Shown piece by piece: positions 32,580 to 41,015 of a stretch of DNA of 64,000 nucleotides. The notes beneath the pieces were generated by a model. It ran no database searches. It had not been told where the DNA came from and was given only the letters and a program-made list of their open reading frames with translations. Numbering within the stretch: position 1 is the first letter of the stretch; every line of letters begins with the position of its first letter. The stretch covers positions 1 through 64,000 of the forward strand of contig JANPLI010000181.1 in assembly GCA_031426455.1 (NCBI GenBank), in the 5' to 3' direction. The translations under genes were made by a program, and so were the position numbers. This DNA comes from JANNMJ01 sp031426455. Its GTDB lineage: Bacteria; Bacteroidota; Bacteroidia; Cytophagales; Hymenobacteraceae.

Positions 32580-33153
32580 AAGGAAGGGGGTGCGGCCGGG
32601 GCCGCGAAACGGTTTCAGCCTGCCGCACCCACTGCGCGAGCAGGCGACGGGCCTTGAAAAGCTGCGACGACGAGGTGCGCTCGGCGATGCCCAACTGGGC
32701 GGCAATCTCCTGATGCGAGTAGCCCTCGACGCAATACAGGTTCAGCACCACCCGGTAGCCGTCGGGCAGGGCATTGATCAGCGTAATCAGCTCCTGCCCG
32801 GCCAGTTGATTCAGGGCGTCGGCGTCGGCCGAAGTCAGCGCGGTGGCGCGATCGAGGTCGGTTTCGGCCTGCTCGCGCTGGAAATGCGCGCGGTAGTAAT
32901 CGAGGCACCGCGACACGGCGATGCGCCGCACCCAGGCATCCAGCACGCCCTCGCCCCGGAAGGTGGGCAACTGCTGAAATACCTGCACGAAGGTTTCCTG
33001 CACCAGGTCTTCGGCCTGCGCCGGGTTGCGGGCATAGCGCCCGCAGACGGCCAGCAGGCGCGGCGCGAAATGGGCATACAGTGCCTCCTGCGCGGCCGGC
33101 TCGCCGCGCCGGCAAGCGGCCAGCAGATGGTCAGGAAAGGAAGCCGTGGACAC
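32566..33153 (-). CDS. RNA polymerase ECF-type sigma factor
   Basis: A 195-residue sigma-70 family ECF factor. Region 2 spans about residues 10-90 (QEALYAHFAPRLLAVCGRYA, AEDLVQETFVQVFQQLPTF, LDAWVRRIAVSRCLDYYR). Region 4 spans about 120-175 (INALPDGYRVVLNLYCVEGY, SHQEIAAQLGIAERTSSSQ, LFKARRLLAQWV). The GTG at 33153 gives MSTASFPDHLLAACRRGE, a normal start. The gene is co-transcribed and overlaps the downstream anti-sigma candidate by 14 bases, the usual sign of a sigma/anti-sigma pair. Likely regulates envelope genes and its own operon. Confidence 0.93.
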   Translation of the reverse strand: MSTASFPDHLLAACRRGEPAAQEALYAHFAPRLLAVCGRYARNPAQAEDLVQETFVQVFQQLPTFRGEGVLDAWVRRIAVSRCLDYYRAHFQREQAETDLDRATALTSADADALNQLAGQELITLINALPDGYRVVLNLYCVEGYSHQEIAAQLGIAERTSSSQLFKARRLLAQWVRQAETVSRPRPHPLPYELP

Positions 33154-33312
33154 GAAGCAACAGCAAAGGCGCTCCAATGACGGCAGGCGCCGCCGAAGTA
33201 CGGCCTGGGCCACCGAAAAAAATCGCCCCCGCGCCCCGGTACCCGTCCGGCAGGGGCTTACTTTCCGGCCCGGCGGGCATCAAGCGCCCTGTCGGGTACC
33301 TGGCCCCGGCCG

Positions 33313-33320
33313 TAACTTGC
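33313..33320 (+). promoter_or_regulatory. Putative -7 element of gatA
   Basis: TAACTTGC, about 65 bases before the gatA start and identical to the element before the GH13 gene at 23351. Weak match to the consensus. Confidence 0.25.
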
Positions 33321-33387
33321 GCCCCGGTGGCGCTACGCCGGCGCCGACCGTTATCTGCCGCTTTTCGTTTTCCTGCCCTTGAAAACC

Positions 33388-34875
33388 GTGTCGTCGCCCC
33401 TGTTTGCTTCCTTCGCTGATGTCCAGGTAGCCCTGGCGGCGGGCACCACCACGTGCGGGGCGCTGGTCGAGCATTACCTGGAGCGCATCCAAACCCACGC
33501 CGCCCTGAACGCCTTCGTGGAAGTGTACGCCGCCGAAGCCCGCGCGCAGGCCGTGGCCGTGGACGCCAAGCTCGCCGCCGGCACCGCCGGGCGCCTGGCC
33601 GGGATGGTGATCGGCCTCAAGGACGTGCTGCTGCACCAGGGCCACGCAGTGCAGTCCGGCTCGAAGATTCTGGAAGGCTTCACGGCGCTGTATTCGGGCA
33701 CCGCCGTCGAGCGCCTGCTGGCCGAGGACGCCATCGTGATCGGGCGCCAGAACTGCGATGAGTTCGCGATGGGCGCCTCCAACGAAAGCTCCTACTTCGG
33801 CCCCGCCCGCAATGCCGCCGACCCCGACCGGGTGCCCGGCGGCTCGTCGGGCGGTTCGGCGGTGGCCGTGCAGGCCGATATGTGCCTGGCTTCCATTGGG
33901 TCCGACACTGGCGGGTCCGTCCGTCAGCCCGCCTCGTTCTGCGGCGTTATCGGGCTGAAACCCACCTATAGCCGCATTTCGCGCCACGGGCTGATTGCCT
34001 ACGCCTCGTCGTTCGACCAGATCGGCCCCATCACCCGCGCCGTGGCCGATGCCGCCCTGCTGCTGGAAGTGATGGCCGGCCCGGACCAGTTCGACGCCAC
34101 CGCTTCGCAGCGCGAAGTACCCGCCTACTCGGAACTGTTGACGCCCACCGGCCCGCGCCGCCTGGCTTACCTGCGCGATGCGCTGGAAAGCCCCGGCCTC
34201 GACGCCGACGTCCGGGCCGCCTTCGAACGCACCCTGGCCACGTTCCGCGCCGCCGGCCACACCGTGGAGGCCGTGGACTTTCCGCTCCTCGAATACCTCG
34301 TCCCGACGTACTACCTGCTCACGACGGCCGAAGCCTCGTCGAACCTGAGCCGCTTCGACGGCGTGAAGTACGGCTACCGCTCGCCGAACGCCACGGACCT
34401 GGAGTCGCTCTACAAAAAGACCCGCGCTGAGGGTTTCGGCCTCGAAGTGCAGCGGCGTATTCTGCTCGGCACGTTCGTGCTGAGTGCCGATTACTACGAC
34501 GCTTACTATACGAAGGCCCAGAAAGTCCGCCGCCTGCTGCGCGACCGCACCGCCGCCCTGCTGACCGAGTACGACTTCCTGCTGACGCCCACCGCGCCGA
34601 CGCCCGCCTTCCGCCTCGGCGAGAACACGCAGGATGCCCTGGCGATGTACCTGGCCGACATTTTCACGGTGCAGCCGTCCTTGGCGGGGGTGCCGGCCAT
34701 CTCGGTGCCGATGGGCGAAACGCCCGCCGGTTTGCCCATCGGCCTGCAAATCATCGCCCCGGCATTCGGCGAAGCCGCGCTGCTGGCGTTTGCCCAGCAA
34801 GCCCTGACTGAACTTTCGGCCGCGGCCGGCTCCTTAGCCGCATCCGGTGTGGCCCTGTCCGGCGCCCGTTCCTGA
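33388..34875 (+). CDS. gatA: Aspartyl/glutamyl-tRNA amidotransferase subunit A
   Basis: Amidase-signature subunit of GatCAB, which converts misacylated Glu-tRNAGln (and Asp-tRNAAsn) to the correct amide form. From the GTG at 33388 (495 residues) the Ser-cisSer-Lys triad is K78 (IGLKDVLL), S153 (PGGSSGGSA) and S177 (SDTGGSVRQPA). NCDEFAMGASNESS and GLKPTYSRISRHGLIAY are diagnostic of GatA rather than of other amidases. A TTG at 33379 would add three residues. gatB and gatC are not adjacent, which is normal in this phylum. The last about 20 residues are an Ala/Ser-rich tail. Confidence 0.93.
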   Translation: MSSPLFASFADVQVALAAGTTTCGALVEHYLERIQTHAALNAFVEVYAAEARAQAVAVDAKLAAGTAGRLAGMVIGLKDVLLHQGHAVQSGSKILEGFTALYSGTAVERLLAEDAIVIGRQNCDEFAMGASNESSYFGPARNAADPDRVPGGSSGGSAVAVQADMCLASIGSDTGGSVRQPASFCGVIGLKPTYSRISRHGLIAYASSFDQIGPITRAVADAALLLEVMAGPDQFDATASQREVPAYSELLTPTGPRRLAYLRDALESPGLDADVRAAFERTLATFRAAGHTVEAVDFPLLEYLVPTYYLLTTAEASSNLSRFDGVKYGYRSPNATDLESLYKKTRAEGFGLEVQRRILLGTFVLSADYYDAYYTKAQKVRRLLRDRTAALLTEYDFLLTPTAPTPAFRLGENTQDALAMYLADIFTVQPSLAGVPAISVPMGETPAGLPIGLQIIAPAFGEAALLAFAQQALTELSAAAGSLAASGVALSGARS

Positions 34876-34919
34876 ATCCCTTTCCGCATCCTTTCCCCGA
34901 ACCCTTAGCACCGCACCGA

Positions 34920-37079
34920 ATGACGCAGCGCCTTTCGATGATTCTGGCTGGGGCCCTGGCCCTTTCCCTGACGGGGTATAGCCCCGCCGCGCAGGCCCAG
35001 CACCGGGGGCACCAGCCCGCGCCCTCGGCCGTGGCACCGGACCTTTCGGCCCCGCTGATTCAGATCGACGGCGTGCCGGTGGGCGCCCTGCTGGCGCCGC
35101 CGGACAGCGTGGCCGTCAGCCTGCCGCCCACCGATTCGTTGCAGGTGCTGCCCGTGGGCGCCACGCTCATCGGCCCGGCGCTGCCGCCGGGTTTCCAGCT
35201 CTCGAACCTCGTCGCGGCGCCCACGCCAGCGCTGCCCGGCACTTCGGCCGACAGCCTGGCGCTGGTCCGGAACCAGCGCATCGGCGGCCGGCTGCGCGAA
35301 CTGCAAAAGACGATTCCGCTCGTCTATAATCCCTACGTGCGGGGGTTCATCGACTACTTCACGATCCGCAATCCGAAGTACACGCGGCGGATGCTGGAGA
35401 AGCAAAACCTGTACTTCCCGATCTACGAACGCAAGCTGGCGCAGTACGGCCTGCCGCCGGAGCTGAAGTACCTGTCGGTGGTGGAGTCGGCGCTGAACAC
35501 CAAAGCCGCCTCGAAGGCGCTGGCCGTGGGCCTGTGGCAGTTCATTCCGGAAGCGGCGAAAGATTACCACCTCGTCATCAACTCCTGGAAAGATGAACGG
35601 ATGGACCCCGAAAAGGCCACCGATGCCGCCTGCCGCTACCTGAAAAACCTGAACCGCGCCTTCGGCGGCGACTGGGAACTGGCGCTGGCCGCCTACAACT
35701 GCGGCCCCGGCAACGTGCGCCGGGCCATTGCCAAAGCGGGCGGACGGGCTAATTTCTGGGCCATCTTCCCGTTCCTGCCCCAGGAGACGCGCGGCTACGT
35801 GCCCTCGTTCACGGCCGTAGTGTACGCGATGACCTACGCCGGCGAGTACGGCATCGTGCCGGAAACCATCCATCAGCCCGTCGCCACTGACACGGTGATG
35901 GTCACCGGTGCGCTGGACCTGCAAAAGCTGGCCACGGCCCTTGGGCTTGGCGAGAAGGCCATCTACGACCTCAATTACGAACTGCGCCGGCCACTGCTGC
36001 CGGCCTTGCCGAACGGCTACGCGCTGAAAATCCCCGCTGATTCGCGCCTGGCTTTCGCGGCCCTGAATCGCGCCGAAGTGCTGGCTTCGTGCCGGCCCGC
36101 GTCCGCCGCCACCGTGGCGCTGGCCCTGGATTCGGCTCGCTCGGCCCGGCAGAAGCGTTTTGCTGCCGGTCGCTACGTGGTGCAGCGCGGGGAGAACGTG
36201 CAGCGCGTAGCCCTGAAGAACGGCTGTACCGTAGCCCAGCTCCGCGCCTGGAACCGGTTGCGCCCGTCGAGCAAGCTGCGGGCCGGGCAGGCGGTGGTGG
36301 TCTGGCACGCCGTGAAGCCGCGCAAAGTGGTGGTGGACGATGCCAGTACGCTGGCTGCCAATAAGCTCACTGCTGATTCTGCCCGAAATGCGGCGGCTGG
36401 CGCGGCCGTCGTCAGCAACAAACCGGTTCGCTCGACGGATGCGCCCCTAACGGGTAGCCCGGCGACCGCTTCGGCGCTAGTCGCCCCGGAGCCAGTGCCT
36501 GCTGCGGCTCTAGCCGCGGCTCCGGCCGCTGGAGTGGCGGGCCTTTCGGCAGATCAACAGGCCGATGCTCGCCAGAACGGCTACACCGTCCGCTCGGGCG
36601 ATAACCTCTTCCAGATTGCCCGTACTTTCAGCCTGTCCGTGAGCAAGTTAGCCGAATGGAATGGCCTGAAAAACCACAAGGTCATCATTGGGCAAACCCT
36701 CGCGCTGCGCGGGCCAGCCGCCGAAAATGCCGACGTAGCCACCACGACAGCCGCCACTCCAGCGGCGACTTCCGCGCCCGAAACCACTGAAGTTGCCAGC
36801 GCCGAGCCGCTACCGGGCGGCGAACTGGCTGGCGATTCGTTCACGAAGCCGCCCGTCAAGCTGACGGCTAGCCAATTGGCGGCGCGGCGCGCTTACGCTA
36901 CCCGGCTGACCTGGCTCGCCCGCGCCCGGCAGCAGGCCCGGCACGTACACTTAGTGCAGCCCGGCGACACGCTCTGGAATATCGCCAACAAGCGCGGCGT
37001 CAGCGTGGAGCAGCTCCGGCGCCTCAACAAACTCAAGTCGGACGCCCTGAAACCGGGGCAGAAGATCGTGGTCAGCTGA
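34920..37079 (+). CDS. Lytic transglycosylase with three LysM domains (MltD-like)
   Basis: A 719-residue exported murein hydrolase. Signal peptide near residues 1-27 (ending AAQAQ), a Pro-rich linker, then the transglycosylase domain (about 155-330) with catalytic Glu189 in LKYLSVVESALNTKA and the motif GLWQFIPEAA ... ALAAYNCGPGNVRRAI. Three LysM modules bind peptidoglycan: about 420-465 (YVVQRGENVQRVA), 550-595 (YTVRSGDNLFQIA) and 675-719 (HLVQPGDTLWNIA). Ala/Thr-rich linkers separate them. It follows gatA by 44 bases on the same strand; a shared transcript is possible. Confidence 0.92.
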   Translation: MTQRLSMILAGALALSLTGYSPAAQAQHRGHQPAPSAVAPDLSAPLIQIDGVPVGALLAPPDSVAVSLPPTDSLQVLPVGATLIGPALPPGFQLSNLVAAPTPALPGTSADSLALVRNQRIGGRLRELQKTIPLVYNPYVRGFIDYFTIRNPKYTRRMLEKQNLYFPIYERKLAQYGLPPELKYLSVVESALNTKAASKALAVGLWQFIPEAAKDYHLVINSWKDERMDPEKATDAACRYLKNLNRAFGGDWELALAAYNCGPGNVRRAIAKAGGRANFWAIFPFLPQETRGYVPSFTAVVYAMTYAGEYGIVPETIHQPVATDTVMVTGALDLQKLATALGLGEKAIYDLNYELRRPLLPALPNGYALKIPADSRLAFAALNRAEVLASCRPASAATVALALDSARSARQKRFAAGRYVVQRGENVQRVALKNGCTVAQLRAWNRLRPSSKLRAGQAVVVWHAVKPRKVVVDDASTLAANKLTADSARNAAAGAAVVSNKPVRSTDAPLTGSPATASALVAPEPVPAAALAAAPAAGVAGLSADQQADARQNGYTVRSGDNLFQIARTFSLSVSKLAEWNGLKNHKVIIGQTLALRGPAAENADVATTTAATPAATSAPETTEVASAEPLPGGELAGDSFTKPPVKLTASQLAARRAYATRLTWLARARQQARHVHLVQPGDTLWNIANKRGVSVEQLRRLNKLKSDALKPGQKIVVS

Positions 37080-37100
37080 CTAGCCCCACGTCCTTTGACC

Positions 37101-37146
37101 AAAGCCCCCGTGCGAACGACCGTTCGCGCGGGGGCTTTGCTTTTCC
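37101..37146 (+). terminator. Terminator after the LysM transglycosylase
   Basis: A 16-17 base stem (37101-37117 with 37121-37138, nearly perfect) is followed by TTTGCTTTT. A strong intrinsic terminator 20 bases beyond the stop codon. Confidence 0.9.
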
Positions 37147-37247
37147 GGACCCTCCAACATCAAAGGGCTGCTGTTTAACGCCTAAGGAGCTTTTGGCCCC
37201 GTTGAACGAGCTTTCGCCACGGTTTGGCGGTTTCGTCTTGTTTAATC

Positions 37248-37279
37248 TTTGATGCGTACAAGTTAGACACCTACCTTTG
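37248..37279 (+). promoter_or_regulatory. Bacteroidota-type promoter of the di-haem peroxidase gene
   Basis: TTTG at 37248-37251, a 20-base spacer and TACCTTTG at 37272-37279. Both boxes match the Bacteroidota primary-sigma consensus (TTTG, about 19-21 bases, TAnnTTTG). The GTG start at 37299 follows after 19 bases, so the leader is short. This is the clearest promoter in the window. Confidence 0.75.
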
Positions 37280-37298
37280 ACGCATCAATCACCCACCA

Positions 37299-38234
37299 GT
37301 GGCTCCGTTCCTCCGTTCAGCCGGATGTTTAGGCGCTCTTCTGCTATTCGTCGGCGCCTTCGCCTACACGACCACGAGCGGTAGCCCCCGCGTGGTTCGT
37401 CCGCTCCCGGTACGCGTGGCGCTCGGCAAACTATTGTTTTTTGACCCGGTTTTATCGGCGAATGGCAAGCGAAGCTGCGCTTCCTGCCACCGGCCCGAGA
37501 AGGCTTTCACCGACCATCGGATTACGTCGCGCGCGTTCCGGCTCACGGCCAACCTGACTGCCAACGCGCCGACTTTACTCAATGCTGCTGACCAGACCGC
37601 CTTCTTTCACGATGGCCGCGCCGCCTCCCTGGAGGCCGTGACGGCGGCCGTGCTGATGCATCCGCAGGAGTTCAATTGCTCCTACGATACCGTCGTGGCC
37701 CGCCTGCGGACCAGCCGGGCGTATGACTCCCTGTTTCGGGCAGCCTTCGGAACACGGCCCGATTCAGCGAACCTCAACCGCGCGCTGACGACCTACGTGG
37801 CATCGCTCAGCGCCACCGCGGCACCCTTCGACCAGGCCCAGGCAGGCAAGGCGCCGCTGGCTCCCGCTGCCCGCGCCGGTTGGGACCTGTTCCGGGGCGC
37901 TGCCGGCTGCCGTAACTGCCACAGTGGACGGTATTTCCGCGACGAACGCCGCCACGAAACGGCGCCCGGCGTCTGGCGGCGCACCCCGACGCTCCGCAAC
38001 GTGGCCGTGACGCCGCCCTACCGCGCCGACGGCTCCGCCCCCTCGCTGACGGCCGCTTTTACCGACGACTTCCACCGCGCCCACCAGCCGGTGGCGCTCC
38101 AACCCGCTCAGATCGAGGCGCTCACGCGCTTCCTTACCACCCTGACTGACACCTCTTCCGCCGATCATTCCGCGCCCCGCGCGTTGCCGACGCTACCGGC
38201 CTGGCCCGTCCGGCGCGTGGGTGGTCAGTATTGA
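37299..38234 (+). CDS. Di-haem cytochrome c peroxidase (MauG/CcpA family)
   Basis: A 311-residue periplasmic haem protein reducing H2O2 or oxidising a partner. N-terminal signal or anchor (CLGALLLFVGAFAYTTT). Two CXXCH haem sites: CASCH near residue 63 and CRNCH near 206. The peroxidase domain shows LGKLLFFDPVLSANGKRS, FFHDGRAASLE and a proximal TPTLRNVAVTPPYRADGS. A Met or His distal ligand for the second haem cannot be fixed by eye. The start is the GTG at 37299, directly after a good promoter. It is probably monocistronic: a repeat-rich gap follows. Confidence 0.9.
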   Translation: MAPFLRSAGCLGALLLFVGAFAYTTTSGSPRVVRPLPVRVALGKLLFFDPVLSANGKRSCASCHRPEKAFTDHRITSRAFRLTANLTANAPTLLNAADQTAFFHDGRAASLEAVTAAVLMHPQEFNCSYDTVVARLRTSRAYDSLFRAAFGTRPDSANLNRALTTYVASLSATAAPFDQAQAGKAPLAPAARAGWDLFRGAAGCRNCHSGRYFRDERRHETAPGVWRRTPTLRNVAVTPPYRADGSAPSLTAAFTDDFHRAHQPVALQPAQIEALTRFLTTLTDTSSADHSAPRALPTLPAWPVRRVGGQY

Positions 38235-38241
38235 ATCGACT

Positions 38242-38355
38242 GTCAATGGTCAGTTGTAAGCTTCAAGCTACAAGCCAACCATTTGACCAACAGAAAAAAG
38301 GCGTCAATCAAAGGCCGGATGCTGGCTGACTGACCGCCTGACCGCCTGATCGCTT
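38242..38355. repeat. Five heptamers and four octamers between the peroxidase and WD40 genes
   Basis: Heptamers at 38242-38276: GTCAATG, GTCAGTT, GTAAGCT, TCAAGCT, ACAAGCC. Octamers at 38324-38355: GGCTGACT, GACCGCCT, GACCGCCT, GATCGCTT. Both groups keep exact phase. No hairpin terminator is evident in this gap. Confidence 0.6.
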
Positions 38356-38383
38356 AAAATCTCAACCTAACTCGGTTCCTTCA

Positions 38384-39838
38384 ATGTTTAATGCTACCCC
38401 TTTCTGGCTGGCCAGCACGTTCGCGCTGGCGGTCAGTTGTTTTCAGCCGGTTTCGGCCGCTGCCCCGCCCGCGGATTCCCGGCTGGCGCAGGAAATTAAA
38501 ACCCCTGCCGCGCTGCTGGGCGTGGACTATAGCCCTGACGGAAAACGAATTGCCACCTGCGGCCTGGGGGGCGAAGTGGTGGTCTGGAGTGTGGAAACGG
38601 GGAAACCGCTGATGACCCTGAGCGGCCATACCGACGACGTGGTGACGGTTCGGTTTTCGCCCAACGGGCGCTACCTGGCGTCCGGCGGCGTCGATAAAAA
38701 GCTGATTCTCTGGGATGCCATCACCGGCGATCAGCTCCGGCAGATCACGGATCACACCGACTACGTCCGGGATGTGACGTTTTCGCCGGACAGCAAGCTG
38801 GTGGCGTCGGCGGGTTGGGACGGGTTCAGCTACGTCTGGGAAACCTTCAGCGGCCTGCGGGTGGCGGCAATGGGTTCCAAAGTCGGGGCCGTGGCGGTTT
38901 ACGACAAGAGCAAGACCCAGAAGGGGCGCTCGGCGAATATGACGTCGGTGGCGTTCAGCCCCAACGGCACCGAGTTGCTCACGGCGTCCGGCGACCACTC
39001 GGTGCGCGCCTGGGACACGCAGAGCTGGCAGCAGAAATACGTCCTCAGCGGCCACACCGACGAAGTCTGGGATGCCCGGTACGCGCCGAACGGCCGGTTC
39101 GCCGTCAGCGGCGCCTGGGACAATACGTGCCGCGTCTGGGATCTGCGTACGCACCTGCCCATCTACACCTTACCGGCGCACGTCTCGGATGTGTGGGCCA
39201 CCGTGTTCTCGCCGGACGGCCAGTTGATCGCTACGGGCGGCGGCGACCGCAAGGTCAAACTCTGGGATATGGCCACCGGCGGCCTAGTCGAGGAACTGGA
39301 CGGGGAAGCCCACGCGGCGGAAGTCGAGAACCTGGCTTTCAGCCCCGATGGCCGCACGCTGGCCAGTGTCTCGCGCGACGGCTCGCTCAAAATCTGGCGC
39401 GTACCCACCGTCGCCGACCGCGCCTGGGCCTACACCAAACCGTTGATGACGAAGTGGGAGAAGAAAGGCGAGTTCGAGAAGACCGACGAGTACCAGAAGC
39501 GGATGACCACCCGCCTGAAAAAACCCCAGGAGTTTCGGCAGGAATTCTACGCCAAAATGGTGGCCGGCTACGACCGCACGGCGGTCTGGGAGCGCTTTGA
39601 GCTGGGCGCCTACAATGCTGATACGGAACAGTTTGAGGTGACCTCGCCGCTCTTTACCGGCACCTACCGGCTGAAAGTACCGCCCCGGGAAGCCCCCACC
39701 GTGCGGGAGCGCTTCGACCAGGCCGCTTTCGGCAAGCCCACCTTCGAGATGGGTGCTGATGATCAGGTGCTGGTCCGCACTGCCGAAGCGGTGATTGGCC
39801 GGGGCGCTGATGCGCATTCTTACGTTCTTAGCCGCTAA
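38384..39838 (+). CDS. Exported WD40-repeat beta-propeller protein
   Basis: A 484-residue protein with a signal peptide (MFNATPFWLASTFALAVS ... SAAAPP) and seven WD40 repeats from about residue 45 to 345, each ending in a VWS/LWD/VWE/AWD/VWD/LWD/IWR tryptophan. SPDGKRIATCG, SPNGRYLASGG and SPDGQLIATGG mark successive blades, which gives a complete seven-bladed propeller. The C-terminal 130 residues start GEFEKTDEYQKRMTTR, a segment seen after propellers or in stand-alone form in Bacteroidota envelope proteins. Likely a periplasmic interaction platform. A second propeller gene follows 7 bases later. Confidence 0.88.
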   Translation: MFNATPFWLASTFALAVSCFQPVSAAAPPADSRLAQEIKTPAALLGVDYSPDGKRIATCGLGGEVVVWSVETGKPLMTLSGHTDDVVTVRFSPNGRYLASGGVDKKLILWDAITGDQLRQITDHTDYVRDVTFSPDSKLVASAGWDGFSYVWETFSGLRVAAMGSKVGAVAVYDKSKTQKGRSANMTSVAFSPNGTELLTASGDHSVRAWDTQSWQQKYVLSGHTDEVWDARYAPNGRFAVSGAWDNTCRVWDLRTHLPIYTLPAHVSDVWATVFSPDGQLIATGGGDRKVKLWDMATGGLVEELDGEAHAAEVENLAFSPDGRTLASVSRDGSLKIWRVPTVADRAWAYTKPLMTKWEKKGEFEKTDEYQKRMTTRLKKPQEFRQEFYAKMVAGYDRTAVWERFELGAYNADTEQFEVTSPLFTGTYRLKVPPREAPTVRERFDQAAFGKPTFEMGADDQVLVRTAEAVIGRGADAHSYVLSR

Positions 39839-39845
39839 CCATCCG

Positions 39846-40850
39846 ATGCTTTTCCTCTCATTTTTACTGACGGGAGCCCTGGGTTTCGCCCCCGCCGCTC
39901 CGGCTATCTTACTAACGACCGCGCCGCCGCTGCCCACGCCGCGCCGCGAGTTCGCCTTAGCCACGGGCGCGTGCCGCATCGCGGCGGGTTCGCCCGACGG
40001 CCGGCTGCTGGCCGTGGCCGATGCCCAAACCTCGGTGACGCTCTTTCAGGTGCGTACCGGCCTGCCGCTGCGCGTGTATCTGGGGCATCAGCAACCCGTC
40101 ATCGACCTGGTTTTCAGCGCCGGGCGCGATACCGTGGTCAGCGTCGATGCCAGCGGCGAGGTCTGCCTCTGGAACGCCGAAACCGCCGTCACGCTCGATA
40201 GCTGGCGGGTGCCGGCCCCGACCTCGGCCTCAGCCCCGGCCCCGGTCGTGGCCGTGCGCATCACCCCGGACGGCCGTAACGCGCTGGTGGTGTTGGCGAC
40301 GGGCGCCGTCTGGCGCTGGAACCTGCGCCAGTCCAAGCTGGGGGCCGAACGCCTGCCCGGCAGCGGCATCCTGAACCAGGTGCTGGTCACGGCGGTGGAG
40401 GCGAACCCGTCCGACACGCGCCTGGCGCTGGGCCTGGCGACGGGCGCCGTCGTGCTGCTGGACCTGCAGACGGGCCTGGCGCGGGCGGTCAACCTGTTCC
40501 GGCAGCCGGTACTGGCCGTCGCGACGCTGGCCGACAGCGTGTTGGCCGTGGCGGGCACCCCCGAAATTGCCAGCTGGCGCCTCGAGCAGCCCGATGGCGC
40601 CGCCGCCCGAATCGGGCACTTACCCACAGAGCGTGCTATCGTCACGCTCGCCGCCGACCCCGCCGGCACCCGGCTGGCGCTGGGCTGCGCATCCGGCGAA
40701 ACGGAAGTAATGGATCTGACAACTTACCAGGTCGAACGCCTGGCGCTTGCCCCGAAAGGGCCGCAGCGCGTGTGGTTCGAGCCGTTCGACAACCTGCTCG
40801 TCGCCCTCGGAGCCGACGGCCGGGTGCGGTCCTGGAAACTGCCGGAGTAG
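39846..40850 (+). CDS. Second exported WD40-like propeller protein
   Basis: A 334-residue protein with a hydrophobic N-terminus (MLFLSFLLTGALGFAPAAP). Degenerate WD40-like blades follow: GSPDGRLLAVADAQTSV, SAGRDTVVSVDASGEVCLW, TPDGRNALVVLATGAVWRW, and a last blade DGRVRSWKLPE. It is translated just after the first WD40 gene, so the two probably act together. An ATG at 39810 would add 12 residues and overlap the upstream gene by 29 bases; it is a fair alternative. Function unknown. Confidence 0.8.
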   Translation: MLFLSFLLTGALGFAPAAPAILLTTAPPLPTPRREFALATGACRIAAGSPDGRLLAVADAQTSVTLFQVRTGLPLRVYLGHQQPVIDLVFSAGRDTVVSVDASGEVCLWNAETAVTLDSWRVPAPTSASAPAPVVAVRITPDGRNALVVLATGAVWRWNLRQSKLGAERLPGSGILNQVLVTAVEANPSDTRLALGLATGAVVLLDLQTGLARAVNLFRQPVLAVATLADSVLAVAGTPEIASWRLEQPDGAAARIGHLPTERAIVTLAADPAGTRLALGCASGETEVMDLTTYQVERLALAPKGPQRVWFEPFDNLLVALGADGRVRSWKLPE

Positions 40851-40936
40851 CGCACCCCGCGCAACGGCCCCTTGGTTTAGGGCATTCCGGGGATCTTGCT
40901 TCGTCGAGGAGCCGCTGGAACCTTTGTTTGACAAAA

Positions 40937-40981
40937 CAGGCCGGAAAGCGACCAGCATTAGCTGGTACGCTTTCCGGCCTG
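40937..40981. terminator. Bidirectional terminator between convergent genes
   Basis: A perfect 14-base stem (40937-40950 with 40968-40981) is topped by a 6-base stem (40951-40956 with 40961-40966) and ATTA loop, with one bulged A. On the minus strand it is followed by TTTTGT; on the plus strand by GGTTT. It separates the WD40 pair from the T9SS propeller gene. Confidence 0.85.
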
Positions 40982-41015
40982 CGGTTTAAGTGCGCGCCCG
41001 TTGCGATGGTCGGCG

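Noticed and set aside
31711..33180. Long plus-strand frame of 489 codons opposite the anti-sigma and sigma genes
   Set aside because: It is the mirror of a repetitive GC-rich coding region whose 21-base units keep several frames open. The minus-strand product has a membrane helix, a barrel-like end and an overlapping sigma gene; the plus-strand product has no domain.
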